DNA from: Hyphomonas sp.
Lineage (GTDB): Bacteria > Pseudomonadota > Alphaproteobacteria > Caulobacterales > Hyphomonadaceae
DNA length: 10,846 bases
Direction of reading: 5' to 3'
NCBI GenBank assembly: GCA_003486945.1
Contig: DNFL01000132.1
Location: 1-10,846, forward strand
Shown piece by piece: positions 1 through 7,070 of the stretch. Numbering within the stretch: the stretch's first letter is position 1; the number at the start of each line of letters is the position of its first letter. The notes beneath the pieces were generated by a model. It did no database searches and was not told the DNA's origin. It worked only from the letters and a program-made list of their open reading frames with translations. A program made the position numbers and the translations under genes.

Positions 1-426
1 CGCGACCCCGGCAATCTCGGCACCATCCTGCGCACCGCTGATTGCGCCGGCGCGAGCGGCGTCATCCTGCTGGGTACCTGCTGCGACCCCTATTCTTTCG
101 AAGCCGTGCGCGCCTCGATGGGCTCGATTTTTGATGTGCCCTTCGCTGCCGCCGATTTCGCCAGCTTCAACGCCTGGCGAAAGTCAAAGGGTCTCAGCCT
201 CACTGCGGCCAGCGTCAACGGCACCATCCGCCACGACGACGCCCCCTTCCAGCGCCCGTCCATCATCCTGATGGGCAACGAACAAGCGGGCCTTCCCGCC
301 GATGTCGAAGCAGAATGCGACCAGCTCACCCTCATCCCGATGCGCGGCGGCGCGGACAGCCTGAACCTCGCCCAGGCCACCGCCATCATGATCTACGAAG
401 CCTGGCGCCAGCGGGGCTATGCCTGA
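1..426 (+). CDS. SpoU/TrmH-family RNA 2'-O-methyltransferase, 3' part (5' end outside window)
   Basis: This is the C-terminal 141 residues of a SPOUT-fold RNA methyltransferase, which transfers a methyl group from SAM to a ribose 2'-OH in rRNA or tRNA. All three SpoU motifs are visible. Motif 1 opens the window (DPGNLGTILRTADCAGA). Motif 2 is around GSIFDVPF, about residue 37. Motif 3 is split between ILMGNEQAGLP and LIPMRGGADSLNLAQA, where the trefoil knot binds SAM. The frame is open from base 1, so the start lies upstream; the ATG at 106 cuts through the SAM domain and is not a start. Family members are usually about 250-280 residues, so roughly half is missing. The TGA stop overlaps the ATG of the next methyltransferase, indicating an operon. 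Whether the target is rRNA (RlmB-like) or tRNA cannot be decided from this part. Confidence 0.93.
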   Translation, partial: RDPGNLGTILRTADCAGASGVILLGTCCDPYSFEAVRASMGSIFDVPFAAADFASFNAWRKSKGLSLTAASVNGTIRHDDAPFQRPSIILMGNEQAGLPADVEAECDQLTLIPMRGGADSLNLAQATAIMIYEAWRQRGYA

Positions 427-1316
427 TGCAGACCGAGACCCGCCTGCTGATCGCCGATGACTGGGAAGACTACGCCCTGCTCGATTCCGGCCACCTGCAG
501 AAGCTCGAACGCTTCGGCAGCCAGACCGTCATCCGCCCCGACCCGCAGGCCTTCTGGGAGCCCGCCCGTCCGGTGCAGAGCTGGAAAGCCGATGCGCGCT
601 TTGTCACCAAGGCACAGGATGAAGACGGCGCCGGCAACTGGGAAATCCTCTCCCCGCGCGCTGCCGAAAGCTGGCCGATGCGCTGGAACGGCCTCACCTT
701 CACCGCGCGCCGCACCGCCTTCCGCCATATGGGCGTATTCCAGGAACATTCCGTACACTGGAGATTTGCGCAGGAGCAGATCCGCGCCGCGCGCCGCCCG
801 ATCAAGGTGCTGAACCTGTTCGGTTATACAGGCATGATGTCGCTCGCCTGCGCGGCCGCCGGCGCCGAGGTCGTGCACCTCGACGCGAGCCCGAAATCCA
901 ATGGCTATGGCAAGGACAACCAGTCCCTCTCCGGCCTCGACGACCGCACCATCCGCTGGATCGCCGACGACGCGATGAAATTCGTCGCCCGCGAAATCCG
1001 CCGCGGCTCGAAGTATGACGCCATCGTCCTCGACCCGCCGAAATTCGGGCGCGGCCCCAAGAACGAAACCTGGCGCTTCGAGGAGAACCTGCCCGAACTG
1101 CTGGACGGTGTGCAGGGCCTCTTGAGCGACCAGCCCCTCTTCGTCATCACCACCGCCTATGCCGTGCGCCTCTCCTACCTCGCCCTCGCGCAGGCCATCG
1201 GCGACCGCCTCGCCCCCTTCGGCGGCGTCATGGAACAAGGCGAGATGGCCCTGCCCCAGCAAGGCTCTGCCCGCCTGCTGCCGACGGCGCTATATGCCCG
1301 GTGGCGGGCGGCGTGA
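426..1316 (+). CDS. class I SAM-dependent methyltransferase, RlmI/COG1092-like, probable rRNA methyltransferase
   Basis: This 296-residue Rossmann-fold methyltransferase probably acts on rRNA. Motif I (SAM binding) is VLNLFGYTGMMSLACAAAGA at residues 128-147, with acidic D153 ending strand 2. Motif IV is LDPPKFGRG with D203-P204-P205, the catalytic-loop form seen in RlmI/RlmK-type enzymes. RlmI itself is about 100 residues longer because of an N-terminal PUA domain, which is absent here, so this is a short relative and not RlmI. I chose the ATG at 426 because it overlaps the upstream TGA by one base (TGATG), giving translational coupling. The frame stays open back to 315, but that would place 37 implausible residues inside the upstream gene. 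There is no strong Shine-Dalgarno, as expected for a coupled start. The base modified is unknown. Confidence 0.88.
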   Translation: MQTETRLLIADDWEDYALLDSGHLQKLERFGSQTVIRPDPQAFWEPARPVQSWKADARFVTKAQDEDGAGNWEILSPRAAESWPMRWNGLTFTARRTAFRHMGVFQEHSVHWRFAQEQIRAARRPIKVLNLFGYTGMMSLACAAAGAEVVHLDASPKSNGYGKDNQSLSGLDDRTIRWIADDAMKFVAREIRRGSKYDAIVLDPPKFGRGPKNETWRFEENLPELLDGVQGLLSDQPLFVITTAYAVRLSYLALAQAIGDRLAPFGGVMEQGEMALPQQGSARLLPTALYARWRAA

Positions 1317-1335
1317 TCCAAGCTAAACTCCACAC

Positions 1336-3024
1336 ATGACAACTGGCGCAACCTATACAGAACAGCAGGCCCTCGCCCGGATGAATGCGGGAGATCCGGC
1401 CGGCGCCGAGGCCGCACTCCTTGCCGCCCTGCCATCAGCAACCCACCGCGCCCGTATCTGGGAACTCATCGCCGAAGCCCGCCGCCTGCAGGGATATTTT
1501 CTGGAAGCCGCAGACGCGCTCGCCGAAGCGGGCGCCAACAAATCACCCGCGCTCGCCCTGCGCCGCATCCGTATGCTGATCGATGCGGGCAAACCACCGC
1601 GCGCGCTCGCCGCCCTGCGAGACCTGCCTGCCGCCGCCCGCAAGGGTTTTGACTACCATTCCCTTCGCGCGGACGCGCTGCGCCATGCCGGACGCTGGAA
1701 GGAAGCCGCAGAAGCTGCACGCGCCGCGCTGGCCGCCAATCCTGCCAGCCGCAACATGGCACTGATCCTTGCCGCCGGCCTGGGGCATGCCGGGAACTGG
1801 GCCGAGGCGGACCGGGTGTTTGATCAGTTCACGGACTTCGCGCCCGCCATCGAAATGAAAGCCGGCGCGCTCGTTGGCTCAAACCGCGAAGCCGACGCGC
1901 GCAGCCTGCTCGCCGGCGCCTTGCAACGCTTCCCTGCCGACGCCGCCCTGCACCGCGCGCTGGCAATGATCGACTGGATGGCGGGCGAGCGCGGCCGCTT
2001 CGCTGACAGGCTCAAGGCTGCGGCTGACGCCCGCCCCGGAGATCTCGCGCTCGGTTTTGCCGCCGCAGACCTTCTGCGCCGCGCCGAGCGCCATGAAGAA
2101 GCGCTTGCGCGCCTCGTAACTCTGAAAGCCATCACCCCGTCACCGGCCATCGACAGCGCTGCCGCTATCGTTCTGTCTTCGCTCGGACGCCATGAGGAAG
2201 CGGCGAACCGCGCCCGCAGCTCCGCAGCGCAGATGCCGCGTACGGACTGGATCCGCCGGAACGCGGCGTGCGTGTTGCTGTCCGCCGGTGATGCAGACGG
2301 CGCCGCCGTTCATACCAGCTGGGGCCTCGCCCTCGACCCGCTGGACCAGGAATGGATCGCGATCGATGCGGTCGCCCGGCGCGCCGCCGGCGACCCAGCC
2401 TATCGCCGCGCCTATGACTATGAGCGCTTCGTGCTGCCTTTCGATATTGATCCGCCCGAAGGGTTCGAAACAACAGAACTATTCCTCTCCGCTCTCGCAA
2501 ACCGCCTGCGCGAGTTGCACGCCTTCAGCAACCACCCGCTCGACCAGTCGCTGCGTGGCGGATCTCAGCTGCAACTCAATCCGGACATCCCTCAGGACCC
2601 GCTGGTCGAGAAACTCTTCCGTGCACTGAAAGGCCCGATTGACGCCTATCTCGCAGCCATCGGCCACGACCCGGACCATCCCTATCTCGCCCTGAACCGC
2701 AAGCGCTGGCGCATGCAGGGCTGCTGGTCCGTCCGCCTCGTGCGCGGCGGCAGCCATGTCAACCACATCCACCCGGAAGGCTGGGTTTCCAGCGCCTTCT
2801 ATGTCGTCGTTCCTCCCTCAGTGCGCGAAGGCAGCAACTCGCAGGACGGATGGATCACGTTCGGCGCGCCCTATTTTCCGGTGGCCGGCATTACGCCCGA
2901 GCACGCGGTTTGCCCGAAACCCGGCCGGCTTGTCCTCTTCCCGTCCTATATGTGGCACGGCGTGAACGCGTTCCCGGACGACGCGGAACGCATCAGCGTC
3001 GCTTTCGACCTTGTCCCGGAATGA
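1336..3024 (+). CDS. TPR protein with C-terminal 2OG-Fe(II) oxygenase domain
   Basis: 562 residues with no signal peptide, so probably cytoplasmic. Residues about 5-360 are degenerate helical TPR repeats rich in Ala, for example around 113-145 and 245-290. The C-terminal ~170 residues look like the putative 2OG-Fe(II) oxygenase family PF13759. They carry HPLDQSLRGGSQLQLN, then HVNHIHPEGWVSSAFYVVV (residues 474-492), GRLVLFPSYMWHG with H541, and RISVAF with R552. By family logic H477/H479 (possibly with E481) and H541 bind iron and R552 binds 2-oxoglutarate. The substrate is unknown; other TPR-dioxygenases hydroxylate proteins or peptides. It starts 19 nt after the methyltransferase stop, so it is probably co-transcribed. 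The ATG at 1336 has no clear Shine-Dalgarno; an in-frame ATG at 1381 is the alternative. Confidence 0.85.
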   Translation: MTTGATYTEQQALARMNAGDPAGAEAALLAALPSATHRARIWELIAEARRLQGYFLEAADALAEAGANKSPALALRRIRMLIDAGKPPRALAALRDLPAAARKGFDYHSLRADALRHAGRWKEAAEAARAALAANPASRNMALILAAGLGHAGNWAEADRVFDQFTDFAPAIEMKAGALVGSNREADARSLLAGALQRFPADAALHRALAMIDWMAGERGRFADRLKAAADARPGDLALGFAAADLLRRAERHEEALARLVTLKAITPSPAIDSAAAIVLSSLGRHEEAANRARSSAAQMPRTDWIRRNAACVLLSAGDADGAAVHTSWGLALDPLDQEWIAIDAVARRAAGDPAYRRAYDYERFVLPFDIDPPEGFETTELFLSALANRLRELHAFSNHPLDQSLRGGSQLQLNPDIPQDPLVEKLFRALKGPIDAYLAAIGHDPDHPYLALNRKRWRMQGCWSVRLVRGGSHVNHIHPEGWVSSAFYVVVPPSVREGSNSQDGWITFGAPYFPVAGITPEHAVCPKPGRLVLFPSYMWHGVNAFPDDAERISVAFDLVPE

Positions 3025-3027
3025 AAT

Positions 3028-3054
3028 GACCCGCCCGGTAGCGCCGGACGGGTC
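3028..3054. terminator. bidirectional hairpin terminator between convergent genes
   Basis: An inverted repeat pairs GACCCG with CGGGTC and an inner CCGG with CCGG, with one C/A mismatch between them and a TAGCG loop. It begins 3 nt after the stop at 3024 and lies 24 nt beyond the peptidase stop at 3079. On the + strand it is followed by AGATTT, on the - strand by ATTTCATT; both T-tracts are short. Its position between two converging genes supports termination in both directions. Confidence 0.7.
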
Positions 3055-3078
3055 AGATTTCAGGAACAGGTCGCCAGC

Positions 3079-5130
3079 TTACTGAGGCGCTTTCCAGCCA
3101 GGCCCGATATGCTGCTCGAAGAAGGCCTTGCCGCGGGTCAGCACCACGGTCCAGTCATCGCCCTGATCGCGGCGCAGATAGTGGTCCATGCCCTTGAGTT
3201 CGATATACTCATACGGCTTGCCTGCTTTCTTCATCGACGCCACCATCATCTGCGATTGCTCGACCGGCACCGTCACATCAAGTTCTCCGTGCACGATCAT
3301 CAGCGGCATGCCGACCTTGGCCACGTTCTGGTTCGCCGAATAACGATCAAGCTTCGACGCGTCGCTGCTGTAATCGCCAATCGCCTCGTTCCAGTACTTG
3401 TAGGAAACGCTCTGTGTACCGCCTTGTTCCTTGCGCACCCACTGCAGCATGGCGCGCAGGTCTGACACACCAGCGCCCGCCAGCGAGCACTTGTAGACAT
3501 CCGTATCGCGGAAGCTGGCCGTGAAGGCCACATAGCCACCATGCGACCAGCCTGCCACGCAGACCCGGTTGCCATCGGCGATGCCGGAAGCGACGACGGC
3601 GCGCGTGCCATCATTGATGTCTTCCTGGATCAGTTGTCCCCACTGGCCATGGCCGGCTTCGACCCATTTGCGGCCGGTGCCCGAACCACCGCGGAAGTGC
3701 GGCTGGAACACGGCATAACCGTTCGCAGACCAGTAGCCCGCCATCGGATCCCCGCCCCAGGTGTCGCGCGATTCCGGTCCGCCATGCGGCAGCACGATCA
3801 TCGGAAGGTTGCGCGTGTCCTTGGTGGCGCCCGGAGGCAGCCACAGATAGCCCCACATTTCGGTGCCATCGGCTGCGGTGTAGTCAAACACAATCTTGGA
3901 CGGCATGAACGCCGGATCGATTTCCTTGCGGGTCGACTGGAAGCGCTCCAGCGCGTTGCCCTTGGTGTCATAGATATAGTACGCGCCCGGCTCTTTCGGT
4001 CCATCGACCATCACCAGAAGCGAGCCGGTCAGGCTGCCGCCGCTCGCAAGGCGCACGTTGTTGTCGGCGCCGATGGCTTCCTCGATACCTGCCCAGTGCG
4101 CCGCAAGGACCGGATCAGACGGGACGCATTCCCACTGATAGCCCTGATAGCAGGCGCCGACGATCTTTGCTGTGCCGGGGTCACGCATCACGCTGAACAC
4201 GTCAAACAGCGGATGCTCGAAAATCGTTTCGGCAAAGGTCCCGTTGGCCGCGTCGTAAACATACAGGCCATTGGTGTCGCGCGAATTCGGCCGTCCACTG
4301 ACGATCGCGGTGCCTGGGCGCGGCCCGCGGCCGAGGCCTTCGAAATCCGGCGCCCCGTTGGCGCGGTCTTCGCCGCGGAACCGGACGATCTCGATCCATT
4401 TGCCTTTGCTGTCGCGCCGGCTCCATGCCGTGCCCTTGCCACCGGAGACGGCGTCTTCGCGCAGCACCGGTTTCAGGTTTGAATCCAGCACCCAGTTGAT
4501 GGTGTTGAAGCTGCCCGTATCGAGCACATCGAATTTGCCGGTCTTGATGTTCACCTTGCGAAGCTGCGATCCTCCGGTCGACGGCGTCTGCAGCAACACA
4601 TGATCCGGATCATCAGCAAGGATGTCTTCGATGCTGGCGCTGACCCATCTCGGGAAGCCCTGCTCGGATGAGGGATCATAGAGCGATTTCAGGTCGCCGC
4701 CCGACAGGTCGCTGGAAAACACGCGGCTGGTATAGGAAAATCCGAGATCATCATTCGTCGCGCTGCGCTTGCCGCGCGAGCTGCCCTTGCCTTCGACGAT
4801 CTCGAATTTCTGCTGCAGGCCGAACAGCAGGCGGTCGTTTCCCTTGAACTGCACGAAGGAGAGTTCGAGATTCTGGTCAGCGCGTGCGCGCTGGATCGGC
4901 CGGGTGACCAGCGTCTCGCGATTGTGCACGATCAGCATGTCGCCGTTATCGTCGCGAAGGATGCCCGCGACAGTCTTTCCATCAGGCGACAGTGTCGCCG
5001 AGCGGAATGTCTCATAGCCGACAAAATAGCTGGTATCGATCTGCGCCTGCGCCGCCAACTGGCCGCCCGCATTTCCAAATACAGCCACCGCAATCGCTGC
5101 CGCAGCAGCGCCAACTTGTCCAAGTCGCAC
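3079..5130 (-). CDS. secreted S9-family (prolyl oligopeptidase type) serine peptidase
   Basis: 683 residues, normal for S9 enzymes. A signal peptide is visible: short basic start (MRLGQVG), an Ala/Val-rich core to about residue 20, and an AQA/Q cleavage site near 29/30, so the product is exported, probably to the periplasm. Residues about 35-400 form the beta-propeller (repeats such as LSPDGKTVAGI). The alpha/beta-hydrolase domain follows, with HGGPESRD (oxyanion region), nucleophile S529 in GWSHGG, D618 in HGELDVTVP and H650 in GMDHYLRR. The triad is complete and correctly spaced. The start is GTG, not ATG, supported by GGGAG 9 nt upstream. It is divergent from the TPR-sulfotransferase. It should cleave short peptides, perhaps acyl- or isopeptides; lasso-peptide isopeptidases belong to the same fold, but the substrate cannot be read from sequence. 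Confidence 0.93.
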   Translation of the reverse strand: MRLGQVGAAAAAIAVAVFGNAGGQLAAQAQIDTSYFVGYETFRSATLSPDGKTVAGILRDDNGDMLIVHNRETLVTRPIQRARADQNLELSFVQFKGNDRLLFGLQQKFEIVEGKGSSRGKRSATNDDLGFSYTSRVFSSDLSGGDLKSLYDPSSEQGFPRWVSASIEDILADDPDHVLLQTPSTGGSQLRKVNIKTGKFDVLDTGSFNTINWVLDSNLKPVLREDAVSGGKGTAWSRRDSKGKWIEIVRFRGEDRANGAPDFEGLGRGPRPGTAIVSGRPNSRDTNGLYVYDAANGTFAETIFEHPLFDVFSVMRDPGTAKIVGACYQGYQWECVPSDPVLAAHWAGIEEAIGADNNVRLASGGSLTGSLLVMVDGPKEPGAYYIYDTKGNALERFQSTRKEIDPAFMPSKIVFDYTAADGTEMWGYLWLPPGATKDTRNLPMIVLPHGGPESRDTWGGDPMAGYWSANGYAVFQPHFRGGSGTGRKWVEAGHGQWGQLIQEDINDGTRAVVASGIADGNRVCVAGWSHGGYVAFTASFRDTDVYKCSLAGAGVSDLRAMLQWVRKEQGGTQSVSYKYWNEAIGDYSSDASKLDRYSANQNVAKVGMPLMIVHGELDVTVPVEQSQMMVASMKKAGKPYEYIELKGMDHYLRRDQGDDWTVVLTRGKAFFEQHIGPGWKAPQ

Positions 5131-5139
5131 GATCAGATG

Positions 5140-5144
5140 CTCCC
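5140..5144 (-). promoter_or_regulatory. ribosome binding site fixing the GTG start of the S9 peptidase
   Basis: On the - strand GGGAG lies 9 nt before the GTG at 5128-5130. No in-frame ATG with a comparable site lies nearby and the signal peptide begins right at this GTG, so the site decides the start. Confidence 0.7.
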
Positions 5145-5174
5145 GTCTGAAAATAGATTACAACGCCCGGTGAC

Positions 5175-5205
5175 AGGATAGCCGGGAGCCTTCCCCCCCC
5201 GTCAA
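5175..5205 (-). promoter_or_regulatory. possible sigma70-type promoter of the S9 peptidase
   Basis: On the - strand TTGACG (5200-5205) resembles a -35 box, and alphaproteobacterial housekeeping promoters favour TTGACG. A -10-like TATCCT (5175-5180) follows after 19 nt, or GCTATC (5177-5182) after 17 nt. The spacer contains the eight-base G run (C8 on the + strand). The distance to the GTG is suitable. This is based on motif resemblance only. Confidence 0.35.
5193..5200. repeat. C8 homopolymer tract in the divergent intergenic region
   Basis: Eight consecutive C on the + strand, lying between the possible -35 and -10 elements of the S9 peptidase promoter. Such runs can slip during replication, which would change promoter spacing. 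Confidence 0.9.
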
Positions 5206-5252
5206 GAAGTTTTGGTAGTGACCTGTGCAAACGGACGGGGTAACAGGCCGGA

Positions 5253-6887
5253 ATGAGCATCCCGCCCGGAGTCCGCCCTCCCCAGATCACTCCGGAAACG
5301 GCCCGCCACCTTCAGGAAGGACGGGCTCGACTGAACCGCGGCGACCTGCCCGGCGCGGCCGATCTTGCGCAAGGATTGCTGCGCCGGAACGGCTCCCTGC
5401 CTGAGGCCTGGTTGCTGCTTTGCTCCGCCCTGATCCGCATGGGCAGCGCCGATGATGACCGCGCGCTCGGCGATGCGCTGTCCGCCATTCCGGTCGCTCA
5501 TCCGCTGCATTCTGTCCTTGCTGTGGAGCGCTGCCGCGTGCTGGCGCGCCGGGGGCGTTGCAACGAAGCCGTCAGCCTTGCCCGCCTGATCGAGGCGCAT
5601 GTCCGCCTCGATGCGCGCCAGCACGACACGCTTTCAAACGTCTACACCAACAGCAGCCTGTTCGACGCAGCGCTACGCCATTCCGATCTCGCCATCGCCC
5701 AGATGCCGGACGACCTGTCGACCATCTACAATCGCGGGATGGCGCTGCGCCATCTCGGCCGAATTGACGAGGCGGTGGAACATTTCGAACGCCTGATCCG
5801 CATGCGGCAGGATGATGCGATGGCCTTCTTCGCCCTGTCGGACTGCAAGCGCTGGACACCTGGCGAAAACCATATCGCCGCAATCGAAACTGCGCTGGGC
5901 TTGCCCCACATTGCCCCCGAAGACCGGGTCCGGCTGAATTTCGCCCTCTACAAGGAGGCGCACGATACCGGCGACCACGGCAAGGCCTGGGCCGCGCTGT
6001 CTGAAGGGTGCCGCCTCGCCAGCCTGCCGGCGCCATTCGATGTTGCCGAGCGCACTGCCTATACCGCCTCGATGATCCGCAACTTCACCGGCGGCCTCGA
6101 CACTCCGCCCACAGAGGGTCCTGCGCCGGTACCGGTTTTCATTGTTGGCCTGCCGCGCTCCGGCACGACTCTGGTGGAGCGCATATTCTCGGCCCACCCG
6201 GACGTTACCGACATGGGCGAAACGCACGGCATTTCCCTCGCCCTGCGCGATGCAGCCGGGCTGTCGCGGTTCGGCGAGCTGGACGACGCATCGCTCAGCC
6301 GGCTGCCGTCAGTGAACTGGAGCCAGGTCGCCCGCCTCTATCTCGAAAGCCTCAGCTACCGCCGCCCTCAAACCCGGTTCTTTACCGAGAAGCTGCCGCA
6401 CAATTACTATCTCGTCGGCCCCATGCGCCGCGCCTTCCCGCAGGCCCGCTTCGTGCACTTGCGGCGCGCACCGATGGACACGCTGTTTGGAGCCTACAAG
6501 ATCCTGTTCGGTGAGGGTTCCTATCTCTGGTCCTACCGGTTTGAAGATCTCGCCGCCGCTTACCGCCTCTATCGCCAGGTGACGGACCACTGGCGCGCCG
6601 AGCTTGGCGCCTCCTTCGTTGAGGTCACGCTCGAAACGCTGATCGAAGAGCCGGAAACCGAGATCCGCCGCATCCTTGCCGGCACGGGCCTCAGCTTCCA
6701 CCCGGATTGCCTCGCCCCGCACAAGGCAGCTGGCGGAGTTTCCACCGCTTCTTCCGCGCAGGTTCGCCAGCCGATCAACCGGCAGGGTGTCGGCGCATGG
6801 CGCACCTATGCCGCGCAGCTGGAGCCGCTCCGCAAGCTGCTCGAAGCCGACGGGTTTGTGGACGCCAACGGCGACCCTGTCTGGTAG
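5253..6887 (+). CDS. TPR-repeat sulfotransferase (PAPS-dependent, Sulfotransfer_3 type)
   Basis: 544 residues, no signal peptide. Residues about 12-270 are TPR-like helices, clearest at 157-184 (NRGMALRHLGRIDEAVEHF). The sulfotransferase domain starts at VFIVGLPRSGTTLVE (295-309), the 5'-phosphosulfate loop with R302-S303-G304-T305-T306. It continues through HPDVTDMGE (E323), TEKLPHNYY and FVHLRRAPMD (400-409). E323 lies 21 residues after R302, the spacing I recall for the catalytic Glu of human tyrosylprotein sulfotransferase. The 3'-phosphate site normally reads R-x7-S; R405 is present but position 413 is Gly. It should transfer sulfate from PAPS to a peptide, protein or glycan; a TPR domain often holds a protein partner. 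The ATG at 5253 has only a weak AGG upstream. It is divergent from the secreted peptidase and converges on the receptor gene. Confidence 0.9.
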   Translation: MSIPPGVRPPQITPETARHLQEGRARLNRGDLPGAADLAQGLLRRNGSLPEAWLLLCSALIRMGSADDDRALGDALSAIPVAHPLHSVLAVERCRVLARRGRCNEAVSLARLIEAHVRLDARQHDTLSNVYTNSSLFDAALRHSDLAIAQMPDDLSTIYNRGMALRHLGRIDEAVEHFERLIRMRQDDAMAFFALSDCKRWTPGENHIAAIETALGLPHIAPEDRVRLNFALYKEAHDTGDHGKAWAALSEGCRLASLPAPFDVAERTAYTASMIRNFTGGLDTPPTEGPAPVPVFIVGLPRSGTTLVERIFSAHPDVTDMGETHGISLALRDAAGLSRFGELDDASLSRLPSVNWSQVARLYLESLSYRRPQTRFFTEKLPHNYYLVGPMRRAFPQARFVHLRRAPMDTLFGAYKILFGEGSYLWSYRFEDLAAAYRLYRQVTDHWRAELGASFVEVTLETLIEEPETEIRRILAGTGLSFHPDCLAPHKAAGGVSTASSAQVRQPINRQGVGAWRTYAAQLEPLRKLLEADGFVDANGDPVW

Positions 6888-7020
6888 CTTCCAGACACGC
6901 ACCCCTTCCCCCCACCAGATCCGAACGCGCGCTTCAGCTCCGCTGGCGCCGGCCGGCATTCCTCCGCATACGGATCACCGCGCCCGGGCGCCTGAACACA
7001 AGGCTCCGGAGAAAAGAAAA

Positions 7021-7044
7021 GGGCGGCAGGTTTCCCTGCCGCCC
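7021..7044 (-). terminator. intrinsic terminator of the TonB receptor gene
   Basis: A perfect 10-bp stem (GGGCGGCAGG with CCTGCCGCCC) closes a GAAA tetraloop when read on the - strand, and is followed by TTTTCTTTTC. It begins 26 nt after the receptor stop at 7071. On the + strand the tail is CTCATTCTG, a poor T-tract, so it serves the sulfotransferase gene less well. Confidence 0.9.
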
Positions 7045-7070
7045 TCTCATTCTGGGTAGGTGTCTGAAGC

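Noticed and set aside
315..425. Upstream start for the class I methyltransferase
   Set aside because: The extra 37 residues are Arg/His/Pro-rich out-of-frame translation of the SpoU gene's motif 3; the coupled ATG at 426 is far better.
417..1262. 281-codon open frame on the - strand opposite the methyltransferase
   Set aside because: Low-complexity Gly/Ala/Glu-rich product, antisense to a gene with clear SAM motifs.
3541..4482. 313-codon open frame on the + strand opposite the S9 peptidase
   Set aside because: Antisense to a gene with an intact catalytic triad and signal peptide; the product has no motif and is a by-product of GC-rich codons.
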